In this document: in pieces, positions 51,745 through 60,413 of the stretch | How the letters are laid out: each line of letters opens with the position of its first letter | How positions within the stretch are numbered: position 1 is the first letter of the stretch | From: Halosolutus amylolyticus | GTDB taxonomy: Archaea > Halobacteriota > Halobacteria > Halobacteriales > Natrialbaceae | DNA: 64,000 nucleotides | Reading direction: 5' to 3' | Assembly: GCF_023566055.1 (NCBI RefSeq) | Contig: NZ_JALIQP010000007.1 | Location: forward strand, 62,001-126,000 | Notes under the pieces: generated by a model | Database searches by the model: none | Told to the model about the DNA's origin: nothing | The model's input: only the letters and a program-made list of their open reading frames with translations | Position numbers and translations under genes: made by a program

Positions 51745-51948
51745 CGTGGATTCAATCCATCTCTTCGAAGCGGAGTGGCGAGCTACGCCGCACTCGGCGT
51801 TTTCTGGATTTAGCTTCGGTGACTTGGTGTTCGTAGTCGCCGGTTTGCCGATGAGAGATATGCTTGCGGAGTTATCGGACGGACTGCGTCAATCTATGCT
51901 AGTGAAGGGCCATACGGAGTTTTCAGTCACCCCATCCAAGGACGTGGT

Positions 51949-52467
51949 ATGGACGGCATTCAAATCGACGACGTGGACCGGAGCATCCTGCACCAACTCC
52001 AACTCAATGCCCGCCAAACCGACACAGAGATCGCCGAGAAGGTGGATGTGACCTCCACGACGGTCCGAAATCGCCTCGACAAACTCGAAGACGGGGGCGT
52101 GATCCGAGGCTATCACCCCGAGATCAACTACGAGCAAGCGGGCTACCCTCTCCACGTCATGTTCGTCTGCACGGTCAATCCGAATAAACTGGAATCGATG
52201 GCCGAACAGATCCTCGACGTTCGCGGTGTGGTGACCACCCGCGATTTGCTTGGGGGCGAACGGAATGTCCACATCGAGGTCGTCGCCGACACGGTCGGGG
52301 AAATCGAAGAGATCCGCAACGAACTGGCGGACTTGGGCCTGACGATCAACAGTTCTGAGATCATCTCCGAGACGCAGGTCCAATCATGGGACCACTTCTA
52401 TCCACGGCCAGCACCCGACGCGCGCCAGGACGACACCGACGATGGACCGGTCACCGATCAAGGATAG
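51949..52467 (+). CDS. Lrp/AsnC-family transcription regulator
   Basis: A 172-residue regulator with an N-terminal AsnC-type helix-turn-helix (DTEIAEKVDVTSTTVRNRLD, about 24-43) and a C-terminal RAM ligand-binding domain (YPLHVMFVCTVNPNKLESMA and GGERNVHIEVVADTVGE). The last 25 residues are an acidic tail. Such proteins respond to amino acids or other small metabolites. It is the first in a run of regulatory genes (DUF7344-like, zinc ribbon and TrmB) all on the same strand. Confidence 0.92.
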   Translation: MDGIQIDDVDRSILHQLQLNARQTDTEIAEKVDVTSTTVRNRLDKLEDGGVIRGYHPEINYEQAGYPLHVMFVCTVNPNKLESMAEQILDVRGVVTTRDLLGGERNVHIEVVADTVGEIEEIRNELADLGLTINSSEIISETQVQSWDHFYPRPAPDARQDDTDDGPVTDQG

Positions 52468-52583
52468 CCGGAGAATCGATTGAAAATCTCAAATCCACTT
52501 ACGTTCATAGCTCTCTTGTTCACATTCTTGCTTCAATATATCCACCGATAACAGATTTAGGTTGAATATTCCAATCATAACAA

Positions 52584-52594
52584 TTTTATTATAA
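52584..52594 (+). promoter_or_regulatory. Probable TATA box for the DUF7344 / zinc-ribbon / TrmB run
   Basis: TTTTATTATAA stands about 36-46 bp before the ATG at 52630 in an AT-rich gap, suitable for an archaeal promoter with a short leader. The three genes that follow are separated by only 4 and 12 bp, so they probably share this promoter. Confidence 0.45.
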
Positions 52595-52629
52595 GAAGAG
52601 GTTATTCGTTAGTACGTCCTCACCACAGT

Positions 52630-52986
52630 ATGGCCCAGTCAAACGAGGCGGTAACAAATACTTTAAGCATATTGGCAGATCCCGTTCGTCGGTACGTCCT
52701 GTACTACCTCGACGAGCAGGAGACTCCAGTCTCCCTCGACCGCCTCGCCACTCGGGTTGCTGCCTGGCAAACCGACAGCGACCCGGACGCCGTCGACGAC
52801 GCCACCCTCACCAAGATGCGCACAGCTCTATATCACGTTCATCTGCCCAAATTCTCCGAGGCAGGCTATATCACGTGGGATACGGATTCCTGCACGATTC
52901 GGCGGGGACCCAGCTTCGACGAGAACGCGTCGTTATACCGGTTGGTGGCCGACCACGAAGACCTACTGCCCGCGGGATGGCCGTAA
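52630..52986 (+). CDS. DUF7344-type winged-helix regulator
   Basis: A 118-residue protein related to the one at 50509: LSILADPVRRYVLYYLDEQE forms the start of the winged helix, and LYHVHLPKFSEAGYITWDTD is the family's most recognisable stretch. It begins a likely three-gene operon with a zinc-ribbon protein four bases downstream and a TrmB-type regulator. DNA binding is predicted; regulated genes are unknown. Confidence 0.78.
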   Translation: MAQSNEAVTNTLSILADPVRRYVLYYLDEQETPVSLDRLATRVAAWQTDSDPDAVDDATLTKMRTALYHVHLPKFSEAGYITWDTDSCTIRRGPSFDENASLYRLVADHEDLLPAGWP

Positions 52987-52990
52987 CCCA

Positions 52991-53218
52991 ATGAGCCGGC
53001 TTCACACGTGGCTTTCCCAACTCAGCGGGCGCACACAGGCCGAGACACTGCCCACTCGCGACGACTCCGAAGACGAAGTCACCACGGCCCTGTTTTCGTG
53101 CCCCGTCTGTGAGAGGACGTACATCAGCAAAGCGATGAACGCCTGCTCGAAGTGTGGAGATTCAGTCACCCAAATCCCGACCGAGCGTGAATTAGTCCTC
53201 TCAACCATTCGGCCATGA
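52991..53218 (+). CDS. Small zinc-ribbon protein
   Basis: A 75-residue protein beginning at the ATG at 52991, four bases after the preceding stop. Two CxxC pairs (CPVC in ALFSCPVCERTY and CSKC in MNACSKCGDSV, 14 residues apart) form a zinc ribbon. The N-terminal third is helical. It may modify the action of the adjacent regulators; the longer open frame that includes it starts in another gene's shadow and is not coding. Confidence 0.75.
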   Translation: MSRLHTWLSQLSGRTQAETLPTRDDSEDEVTTALFSCPVCERTYISKAMNACSKCGDSVTQIPTERELVLSTIRP

Positions 53219-53230
53219 CCGGACAACATA

Positions 53231-54049
53231 ATGACATCTGAGCAACGTAAAGCCGAGACGGTGAGTCTGTTGCAGGACCTCGGGCTGAAGGAGTACGAAG
53301 CGCGGAGTTTCCTGGCATTGACCCAACTCTCGACAGGGACCGCCAAGGAAATCAGTGAAATCTCAGAGGTTCCGCGAACCCGGGTGTACGATGCTATCCG
53401 AGTGCTGGAGTCAAAGGGGCTAGTCGAAGTCCAGCACTCGAATCCCCAGCAGTTTCGCGCGGTCAGCATTGAGGAGGCAACCGCGACCTTGCGGCAGCAG
53501 TACGACACGCGGATCGACACCCTCCAGTCACACCTCGAAGCGCTCGATCTCCAGCCGGAGGTCGACGACAGCGACCGAATGCAGGAGGTATGGACGCTGT
53601 CCGGCCACGACGGCATCGAGGCCCGGACACACACGCTGCTGGAGGACGCCGAATCGGAGATCGTGCTGCTGATCGTCGAGGAGGAACTTCTGACGGAGGC
53701 GTTGTACGAGCGGCTCCACGACGCGGTTGACCGCAGCGTCGACGTGATCATCGGTGGCGAAACGGATGCAATCATCGCCAAGCTCGGTACCGAGATGCCA
53801 TCCGTGAAGATGTTCGAAACCGAACTGGACTGGCTCCTGGGGCCCGCGAGCGACGACGAAATCGCCATCAGCCGCCTGCTATTGGTCGATCGCACGACGT
53901 TGCTGGTCAGTTCCTTCTACCCGCACGCCGACCACGACGATTCACACGAGCAGGCAATCTTCGCCAACGGCCTGGAGAACGGTATCGTCGTCCTCCTCCG
54001 CCGGATCATCTCCTCGGGTCTGCTCCCCGTGGCGACCCCGGCGAGGTAG
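53231..54049 (+). CDS. TrmB-family transcription regulator
   Basis: A 272-residue regulator. The N-terminal winged helix is typical of TrmB (LLQDLGLKEYEARSFLALTQ, then EISEVPRTRVYDAIRVLESK), followed by a short coiled coil and a phospholipase-D-like sensor fold (about 115-255; RTHTLLEDAESEIVLLIVEE). TrmB proteins in haloarchaea control sugar and central metabolism, but the ligand here is not evident. It starts 12 bp after the zinc-ribbon gene and closes that small operon. Confidence 0.9.
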   Translation: MTSEQRKAETVSLLQDLGLKEYEARSFLALTQLSTGTAKEISEISEVPRTRVYDAIRVLESKGLVEVQHSNPQQFRAVSIEEATATLRQQYDTRIDTLQSHLEALDLQPEVDDSDRMQEVWTLSGHDGIEARTHTLLEDAESEIVLLIVEEELLTEALYERLHDAVDRSVDVIIGGETDAIIAKLGTEMPSVKMFETELDWLLGPASDDEIAISRLLLVDRTTLLVSSFYPHADHDDSHEQAIFANGLENGIVVLLRRIISSGLLPVATPAR

Positions 54050-54109
54050 CCCATCAGCGGTTCCCGGGCCAGACTGCACGAACAGCGTGATGACTACAGG
54101 CTCTGTATT

Positions 54110-54157
54110 CACCACGACCGCTTAAACTGATCACCAATTGAGGGTTTCGACAAGGCC
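54110..54157 (-). repeat. Solo IS-end-like repeat, degenerate inverse copy 3
   Basis: ACCAATTGAGGGTTTCGACA and the following AGGCC are a degenerate inverse match to the IS-end repeats at 50258 and 51030 (consensus in this direction ATTGAGAATTCCAACAGAGCC, allowing mismatches). It lies in the gap between the TrmB gene and the first DUF4177 cassette. Confidence 0.4.
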
Positions 54158-54221
54158 GAAATATTCCCTCCATCTCGGTGGTGGAGCGGGGTATAGAGGG
54201 CTGCAGTACCTACTAGTAGTG

Positions 54222-54428
54222 ATGTCCGAATCAGAAGCGACCAGCTGGGAGTACGAGACGCTTCGCCCGCCGCGCGATGAGACCCAAAAAGAAGCAGAGG
54301 ATCCGAAAGCAGAGTTGAATCAACTCGGTGCAGAGGGCTGGGAGTTTGTGGAGACGATCGACTACGAGGGAGGCGGCACCAAGTATCTCGTTTTCAAGCG
54401 ACCTGCCCGATCGAGTGAGCCAGTATGA
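54222..54428 (+). CDS. DUF4177-type small protein, cassette copy 1
   Basis: A 68-residue protein with the DUF4177 pattern: WEYETLRPP, then ELNQLGAEGWEFVETIDYEG and a final strand YLVFKRP. The start at 54222 is chosen because the coding pattern begins there. It overlaps the next gene by ATGA, and the same two-gene pair recurs at 57225-58410. The role of DUF4177 proteins is unknown. Linkage to a four-TM protein in both copies suggests the two act together at the membrane. Confidence 0.82.
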   Translation: MSESEATSWEYETLRPPRDETQKEAEDPKAELNQLGAEGWEFVETIDYEGGGTKYLVFKRPARSSEPV

Positions 54429-55441
54429 CTGACGAGACTGACATCAGCACGGCCAACACGATGCGTGAGCGCGCGGGGGAGAGTCGGATAAAACTCTGGG
54501 TGTTGCTTCGCGCGAACCGCCTTCTCGTCTCCAGTGTCCTGACCAGTGCCGTGTTCGTCGCATTCGTTATCGCCGTCGCTGTCCTTCACCCACCGTTTTC
54601 ACGGCAACTCGAGTCCGGCGACATGATCGACACGATGTTCTCGACGATGATCACGGTCATCGTGACTGGGACGACACTCGTCGTCACGATCGGTCAGCTC
54701 GTCCTCACCCAAGAGAACGGCCCGCTCGGCGATCAACGCGAGCGGATGGCCAGTTCAATGGATTTCCGGGACTTTACTGAAGAATTAATCGGGGCTCCGA
54801 GTCCTGTCGATCCATCCGAATTCCTCCGGCAGATCATCGGAATCACGGCACAACGGACGATAACTCTTCGAGAGTCAATTGGCAAGAATGATGACGAGGA
54901 TCTCCGAGAAGAGGTCGATGAATTCGCTGAAAGCGTCACTGGGAACGCTGACACGGTACGTGACCAACTTGAGGGTGCGCAGTTCGGCTCGTTCGATGTG
55001 TTATTTGCCGCACTGAATTTCAATTATAGCTGGAAAATCTTCCAAGTTGAACGTCTCGCGAACGAATACGAAGAGAGCCTCACTGAGGAAGAACACGGCT
55101 TGCTTGACGACCTCAAAACAGCGCTGTCTCTGTTTGGTCCGGCGCGCGAACACATCAAGACGCTGTACTTCCAGTGGGCACTCATCGACTTGTCCCAGAT
55201 GATTCTCTATGCTGCAGTCCCGGCACTGGCCGTTGCGGGTATCATGGTCGCAATCGTCGATGCGGGGACGTTCCCGGGAAGCACACTCGGTCTCGATCAC
55301 ATCATCCTCGTCGTGGGCGGTGCGTTTGCAGTGACGCTTGTTCCATTCATGCTGTTCGTCTCGTACGTCCTTCGCATCCTCACCATAGCGAAACGGACAC
55401 TCGCCATCGAGCCGCTGCTCCTCCGCGGATCCCAACGCTGA
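54425..55441 (+). CDS. Four-TM membrane protein, cassette copy 1
   Basis: A 338-residue protein with two N-terminal TM helices (LLVSSVLTSAVFVAFVIAVA, about 33-52, and FSTMITVIVTGTTLVVTIGQ, about 71-90), a helical cytosolic middle (about 95-245), and two C-terminal TM helices (MILYAAVPALAVAGIMVAIV, about 259-278, and HIILVVGGAFAVTLVPFMLF, about 290-309). The ending (RILTIAKRTLAIEPLLL) is shared with its paralogue at 57415. No transporter or channel family recognised. It is translationally coupled to the DUF4177 protein before it. Confidence 0.8.
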   Translation: MTDETDISTANTMRERAGESRIKLWVLLRANRLLVSSVLTSAVFVAFVIAVAVLHPPFSRQLESGDMIDTMFSTMITVIVTGTTLVVTIGQLVLTQENGPLGDQRERMASSMDFRDFTEELIGAPSPVDPSEFLRQIIGITAQRTITLRESIGKNDDEDLREEVDEFAESVTGNADTVRDQLEGAQFGSFDVLFAALNFNYSWKIFQVERLANEYEESLTEEEHGLLDDLKTALSLFGPAREHIKTLYFQWALIDLSQMILYAAVPALAVAGIMVAIVDAGTFPGSTLGLDHIILVVGGAFAVTLVPFMLFVSYVLRILTIAKRTLAIEPLLLRGSQR

Positions 55442-55642
55442 GGCGTTACAGCTCCGCTTGGTGTTCGTCTGGGATTTTGATCTATTGTTCACGTCCCGAG
55501 TCTCGAATACCAGAGTCGACTCAGTTGAAAATGAGCGGCCCCATCGGAGAGTCTGTTTCGCGAGCATCGCGAACCGCCGGATGCACGACGTAAAACGGAG
55601 ACTTGGTCGGTTTGAGATGGTGAATCCGACACTGGCGACCCA

Positions 55643-57084
55643 GGATTGACATCCTCCTCTGCCTGAAGGCGGAGGAAACCCAAGCGTTGGGATATTAGGG
55701 TTTGCAGACTCCCTGTTCTCTCGGTGTGAACCGGCCGCTCTCGCGGTCGAACAGGAAGACTCCGGGCTGTGCCAACCAGCCGTTACTCATATCCCCCGTC
55801 GGGGGACTCTGAGTTATCTTTCGCCGGATATTCACCGCACCGTTCACACCTGCGTTCATCGTCGTTTCGCACGACGAACAGACATACAACCCACGCTCCG
55901 CACGGTTACTATCACGAATCTGTCCGCAACACGAACACGTCCTGCTGGTGTTTTCCTCGTCGACGCGGTCAACGAGGATGCCGTGTTCCTCGGCCTTATA
56001 TTCAAGTAGACGGGCGAATCGGTCGAACTCCCAACCGTGGAGTTTCTTGTTCCCCAACTGGCCCCAGTTCCGTGAGTCACCGTCGCCATCCTCGCGAAGG
56101 TCGCTGAGGTCGCCGACCGCTATCTTCTCCATGCCTTCTTCGACACACCGATCAACGATGTGTTTCGAGAGTGTGTAGAGGAAGTGGTCTTTGCGTCGGG
56201 AGAGTTTCTGTCGAGCCTTCTGCGCACGGTTCGACGGCCCGTTCTCGCCTTCAGTCTGGTACTCCTCACGGGTGAAATAGTGCTTGTCCTCTTTCACCAC
56301 ATTCCCCGGATATAACTCTGAAGGGCCATCCTCGTAGTTGATGGCGAGGTAGTTGCTGATACCGAGGTCGATCCCCGCCGTGTTGGCTCCGGGGGCGTCC
56401 TCAACTGGAATCTCTTTCTTGCAGACGAGGTGCAGTTCCCACTCGTCGCCGTTCCAGACGGCACGTACCTGCTGGATGTTCTCGACTTCTACGTCGGGTC
56501 GGGTTTCGTACTCGGCGAGGATGAAGTCAGACCGGCTCTCTTTCAGATTGAATCCTTTCGAGAGGCGGAGTTGGCCGTGCTTGTCGTCATGCTTGATAGC
56601 TCGCTTTTTCCACGTCACGGTGGAGCGCGGGTGTCGGTCGCCACGTTTCCGGTAGCTCGGTGGGTTGGTGCCATCGTCGGAGTTGTACCAGCCATTGAAC
56701 GCCTCAGCAAGCTCTTCGAGAACTCGCTGACTTGACTGCGAATGCAGGTCACTGTAGCGTTCGTGGTCTTTCAACTCCGACTTCAGCTCGGCTTCGTCGG
56801 GTATCTCACCGTCGTCATCCCACCGTTCTTGAATGTAGTAGCGTCCGACGTTCCACAGTTTGGATGCTGCGAACCCGCACTGGTCAAGGTCGTCACGAAC
56901 CTGTGAGTGGTTCGTGATTCGGGCGACGTAGGTGCGGGTCGTCTCCAGCATCGTACTGTGTCCATAATCAGTTATGAAAGAGAATATATTAAAGCGTATG
57001 TTTGACGTGGAATATCCGGCCTTGTCGGTATCGGTGGAATGTGTCACTGAGTGACGGCGCGTATCCACGGTCTGAAAGCCGTGG
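55643..57084 (-). mobile_element. TnpB-only IS200/IS605-type (IS1341-like) element
   Basis: A TnpB gene without an accompanying TnpA transposase. The right end has a hairpin-forming sequence just past the stop (CCTCCTCTGCCTGAAGGCGG and following, 55651-55676), as usual for these elements; this region would also supply the guide (omega) RNA 3' end. On the left, CCACGG (57065-57070) and CCGTGG (57079-57084) can form a second hairpin. The outer boundaries are approximate. The element separates the two copies of the DUF4177/four-TM cassette. Confidence 0.72.
55695..56951 (-). CDS. tnpB: TnpB-family protein with altered RuvC residues
   Basis: A 418-residue TnpB, starting at the ATG at 56951; the upstream extension of the frame is non-coding. 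The first RuvC motif is intact (NTAGIDLGISNYLAIN). The second reads KIAVGDLSDLRED, where TnpB normally has Glu before the Asp of xxEDL, and the third reads TTMNAGVNGAVNIR where MNADVN is usual, so a catalytic Asp is replaced by Gly. The zinc ribbon (TCSCCGQ and YVCSSCE) is complete. TnpB proteins are RNA-guided DNA nucleases; two altered positions suggest this copy is nuclease-deficient or uses rearranged residues. The C-terminal tail (WLAQPGVFLFDRESGRFTP) is typical of haloarchaeal copies. Confidence 0.88.
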   Translation of the reverse strand: MLETTRTYVARITNHSQVRDDLDQCGFAASKLWNVGRYYIQERWDDDGEIPDEAELKSELKDHERYSDLHSQSSQRVLEELAEAFNGWYNSDDGTNPPSYRKRGDRHPRSTVTWKKRAIKHDDKHGQLRLSKGFNLKESRSDFILAEYETRPDVEVENIQQVRAVWNGDEWELHLVCKKEIPVEDAPGANTAGIDLGISNYLAINYEDGPSELYPGNVVKEDKHYFTREEYQTEGENGPSNRAQKARQKLSRRKDHFLYTLSKHIVDRCVEEGMEKIAVGDLSDLREDGDGDSRNWGQLGNKKLHGWEFDRFARLLEYKAEEHGILVDRVDEENTSRTCSCCGQIRDSNRAERGLYVCSSCETTMNAGVNGAVNIRRKITQSPPTGDMSNGWLAQPGVFLFDRESGRFTPREQGVCKP

Positions 57085-57224
57085 TATTGCGTCTGTTCCG
57101 CGTATAATCTCAATCATGATCGTGATAGCCGATGATGCACGAGCACACCGCTCCGTTCTCGATCAGTACACGATGGGAAACAGCCTGTCAGCAGAGTCAT
57201 CACCGTGAGAGCCGATAACAACTC

Positions 57225-57422
57225 ATGGGTACCGAAATGCACCAACAATGGGAATACAAGACACTCGAACCGCCAAAGGGATTGACCAAGCGAGAGGCGG
57301 TCGATCCAACAGACGAACTCAACCGACTCGGTGCAGAGGGTTGGGAACTCGCAGAGACGATCAGCTACGACGGTGGCGGCACGAAACTACTGCTGTTCAA
57401 ACGCCCAGTTTCTCATGAGTGA
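57225..57422 (+). CDS. DUF4177-type small protein, cassette copy 2
   Basis: A 65-residue DUF4177-type protein (WEYKTLEPPKG, ELNRLGAEGWELAETISYDG, LLLFKRP), clearly paralogous to the one at 54222. The Met at residue 5 is an alternative start. The stop overlaps the four-TM gene start (ATGAGTGA), as in copy 1. It lies about 140 bp from the left end of the TnpB element. Confidence 0.82.
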   Translation: MGTEMHQQWEYKTLEPPKGLTKREAVDPTDELNRLGAEGWELAETISYDGGGTKLLLFKRPVSHE

Positions 57423-58410
57423 CCTCTCGACGGACAACACGCTCCGTGAGCGGACAGACGTCAACAAATTCTGGTTCTGGTTGCTGCTCGGGGCTAACCG
57501 GTGGGTCGTCGCCGGCGGGCTCGCTTTCCTGATCTTCCTCGTGTTCATGATCTGGGGTGTGATGAAGCCGGTGTCGTTGTACTCGACCATGCAGTCGAGC
57601 GATATGGTCGAGACAGTATTCGCCAGTCTCGTCAGCGCAATCATCACGGGAACGACACTCGTCGTCACGATCAATCAGCTCGTCCTCTCCCAGGAAATCG
57701 GCTCGCTCGGGAGCCAGCGTAGTCGGATGGACACGACGATGGATTTCCGCCAGAACACCGACAGCCTCCTCGGGATGACGACGCCCGCCGACCCTTCGGC
57801 ATACCTCGATGCGCTTATCGAAACGAGCGAACAGCGAGCAAAGACACTGCGAGACACACTCTCCGAGACTGAAAACCAGGAGCTCTACAAGAAGATAGAC
57901 GAGTACGTCACCGACCTGTTGGAGAACGCCGACCACGCACGCAACCACCTCGAAGACACAGATTTCGGCACCTTCGACGTCTTATCGCCCGCGCTCGATT
58001 ACAACTACGATCGGAAGATGCACGACGTTCGCCGGCTCGGGATGGAGTACGAAGACTCCCTCACCGACGAGGAACGAAGCGCGTTCAGAAATTTGCTCGA
58101 GGCACTTACGATGTACGGGCCAGTCCGCGAGTACATCAAGGACCTCTACATCCAGTGGGCGCTGGTAAAACTCTCACGAGCCATCCTGTACGCCGCAGTG
58201 ATTGCACTCACCGTCGCTGGGGGTATGGTCGTCTTCGTCGATGCGACGACGTTTCTTGGCACGTTCCTCGGTATCGAGAGCGTTCTCTGGGTTGTTAGCA
58301 CCGCGTTTGCCATCTCAGCGCTGCCATTTCTCCTGTTCATCTCCTATATCCTGCGGCTCGCGACGCTCGCGAAACAGACCCTCTCGATGGGACCGCTCAT
58401 GCTTAGCTAA
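57415..58410 (+). CDS. Four-TM membrane protein, cassette copy 2
   Basis: A 331-residue paralogue of the protein at 54425, starting at the ATG at 57415. It keeps the same four TM helices (RWVVAGGLAFLIFLVFMIWG, TVFASLVSAIITGTTLVVTI, AILYAAVIALTVAGGMVVFV and a final helix SVLWVVSTAFAISALPFLLF) and the same ending (LATLAKQTLSMGPLML). The cytosolic helical middle is more divergent than the TM regions. Two intact copies of the pair suggest selection for both rather than a recent accidental duplication. Confidence 0.8.
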   Translation: MSDLSTDNTLRERTDVNKFWFWLLLGANRWVVAGGLAFLIFLVFMIWGVMKPVSLYSTMQSSDMVETVFASLVSAIITGTTLVVTINQLVLSQEIGSLGSQRSRMDTTMDFRQNTDSLLGMTTPADPSAYLDALIETSEQRAKTLRDTLSETENQELYKKIDEYVTDLLENADHARNHLEDTDFGTFDVLSPALDYNYDRKMHDVRRLGMEYEDSLTDEERSAFRNLLEALTMYGPVREYIKDLYIQWALVKLSRAILYAAVIALTVAGGMVVFVDATTFLGTFLGIESVLWVVSTAFAISALPFLLFISYILRLATLAKQTLSMGPLMLS

Positions 58411-58696
58411 CCGACCACCAGATTCAAACGCGTACTACGCAGGTCGCCCACGTAGTCCGCAAAGGAGCTTTCCCAAGGGTTCGAACGCACGAAGCACGCT
58501 CCGAATATCGTCGGCGATGGGAATGACGCGCCACAAGTGCGAGATAGAGAGTTTCTCTTCAGCAGGACTCGATGCTGTTTTGCCTACTGATAGCAGTCGA
58601 TTACCCGTGAATCATTTATAGGGTTTTAGTGAATGGGACGGGATGCATAGATATGGACACACTCCAATCGAACGGCAGTACTTTCCGGGAGCACCG

Positions 58697-60028
58697 ATGG
58701 TAAACGTCGCTCTCTCGGCGGCACAAATCGTCTTAGCGCTGTTTCTCGTGGTTCTCAACGGCTTTTTTGTCGCTGCAGAGTTCGCCTTCGTCCGGATCCG
58801 GGGGACATCGGTTGACCAGCTCGTTGAGGAGGGACGGCCCGGCTCGGGAACGCTCCAAGAAGTGATGACGAATCTCGACAACTACCTCGCTACGACGCAA
58901 CTCGGTATCACCATCGCATCTCTCGGGTTGGGATGGGTCGGCGAACCCGCAGTGGCGGCGCTCATTGAACCCGTACTGGAATCGGTTCTCCCGGCAGATC
59001 TCATCCATCTCGTCGCGTTCGCAATCGGCTTTAGTATCATCACGTTTCTCCACGTCGTCTTCGGTGAACTCGCGCCGAAGACGATCGCAATTGCCAAGAC
59101 CGAACGACTCTCGTTGTTCCTCGCCCCGCCCATGAAGGCCTTTTATTTCATACTCTATCCGGGAATTGTCGTCTTCAACGGGGCGGCCAACGCGTTCACG
59201 AAGTCGCTCGGTGTGCCACCCGCTTCCGAAACGGATGAGACACTCGGTGAGCGGGAGCTCCTTCGGGTACTAACACGATCCGGCGAGGGTGGGGACATTG
59301 ACGTGGCAGAAGTGACGATGATCGAGCGCGTCTTCGATCTTGACGACACCGTGGTACGGGAGGTCATGGTCCCACGACCGGACGTGGTGAGCGTTCCGGC
59401 GGATGCCACACTATCTGAACTTCATTCGATCGTCTTAGAGGCCGGACACACGCGCTATCCGGTTCTGGATGACAACGACGGTGACCAAGTGGTCGGATTC
59501 GTAGATGTCAAGGACGTGCTGCGAGCAGAGGTGGACAATGGGGATGCCGAGATAGTCGGTGACATCGCCCGTGAGATTCTCATCGTCCCGGAGACGATGG
59601 CAATTAGCGATCTCCTGATACAGTTCAGGGAGGATCGCCAGCAGATGGCCGCAGTCATCGACGAGTGGGGAGCGTTCGAGGGGATTGCGACGGTTGAAGA
59701 CATCGTCGAGGCCCTCGTCGGAGACCTTCGGGACGGGTTTGATCTCGATGAGCGCGAACCCTCGATACGCCAGCGTGACGATGAGGGGTACGACATTGAC
59801 GGAGGAGTCCAATTGTCGAACGTTAACGATGCTCTGGCTGGGGACTTCGAAAGCGAGGAGGTCGAAACGATCGGTGGACTGGTACTCGGGCAACTCGACC
59901 GCGCGCCAGAACCTGGCGACCGCGTCGAGGTCGACGGTCACGTTGTTGAGGTAACGAGCGTTGAGGGGACCCGAATTTCGACGGTATGGGTCCATGAAAA
60001 AGATCTCGATGATCCAGCGGTGGACTGA
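58697..60028 (+). CDS. CNNM/CorC (HlyC)-family membrane protein
   Basis: A 443-residue protein, started at the ATG at 58697 behind a TTTCCGGGAGCACCG leader (a TATA-like CATTTATAGG is at about 58613). The DUF21/CNNM transmembrane domain (about 1-170; VLNGFFVAAEFAFVRIR and HVVFGELAPKTIAI are diagnostic) is followed by two CBS domains (about 195-310; VREVMVPRPDVVSVPADATL) and a CorC_HlyC domain at the C-terminus. Homologues take part in divalent cation (Mg or Co) efflux or resistance, with CBS domains sensing nucleotides. The gene appears monocistronic. Confidence 0.93.
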   Translation: MVNVALSAAQIVLALFLVVLNGFFVAAEFAFVRIRGTSVDQLVEEGRPGSGTLQEVMTNLDNYLATTQLGITIASLGLGWVGEPAVAALIEPVLESVLPADLIHLVAFAIGFSIITFLHVVFGELAPKTIAIAKTERLSLFLAPPMKAFYFILYPGIVVFNGAANAFTKSLGVPPASETDETLGERELLRVLTRSGEGGDIDVAEVTMIERVFDLDDTVVREVMVPRPDVVSVPADATLSELHSIVLEAGHTRYPVLDDNDGDQVVGFVDVKDVLRAEVDNGDAEIVGDIAREILIVPETMAISDLLIQFREDRQQMAAVIDEWGAFEGIATVEDIVEALVGDLRDGFDLDEREPSIRQRDDEGYDIDGGVQLSNVNDALAGDFESEEVETIGGLVLGQLDRAPEPGDRVEVDGHVVEVTSVEGTRISTVWVHEKDLDDPAVD

Positions 60029-60413
60029 GTGGGAGGATGGACTTGATCGTTTGGTCTGTTCGGCTTCTCGCCGTTATCTAGTGTTGTTCGTTCTCTACCG
60101 GTCTGATTGGTAGTCGTTCATCAATCGAATCAACAATTGAGGCATCCTGGATTCCAGCGGTGGAACCAGATCTGCGGTAGAATCCATCTACTTACCAGCT
60201 GATTCAATCAAAGAGAGTTGAAACAAGGCACTCGCGGTCCTTTCGAAGCTATCGACGAATCGAGCGACCTGACGATCGCTGTTGATGCTACTACCGATCC
60301 GGATCACTCTACTCTTTGAGACAGGTGCGTTTCTGCGCCGGTGATGGGTGCCGGCGCTCTGAGCAGGATCAAGCGAACACTGACCAGAGCAGCGGCGCAG
60401 TGAGGTATCCGAG
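60029..60413. other. Gene-free gap
   Basis: No convincing reading frame in 385 bp. The stretch CTACTTACC...GATTCAATCAAAGA (60188-60217) resembles CTACTTACC...AATTCAATCAAATA at 50949-50978, and CAACAATTGAGGCATCC near 60130 recalls the IS-end family. The gap is probably a mixture of promoter DNA for the next gene and IS debris. Confidence 0.4.

Noticed and set aside
58411-58696. Possible short gene before the CNNM protein
   Set aside because: No frame without Arg/Ser-rich translation; the gap better fits promoter DNA with a TATA-like element.
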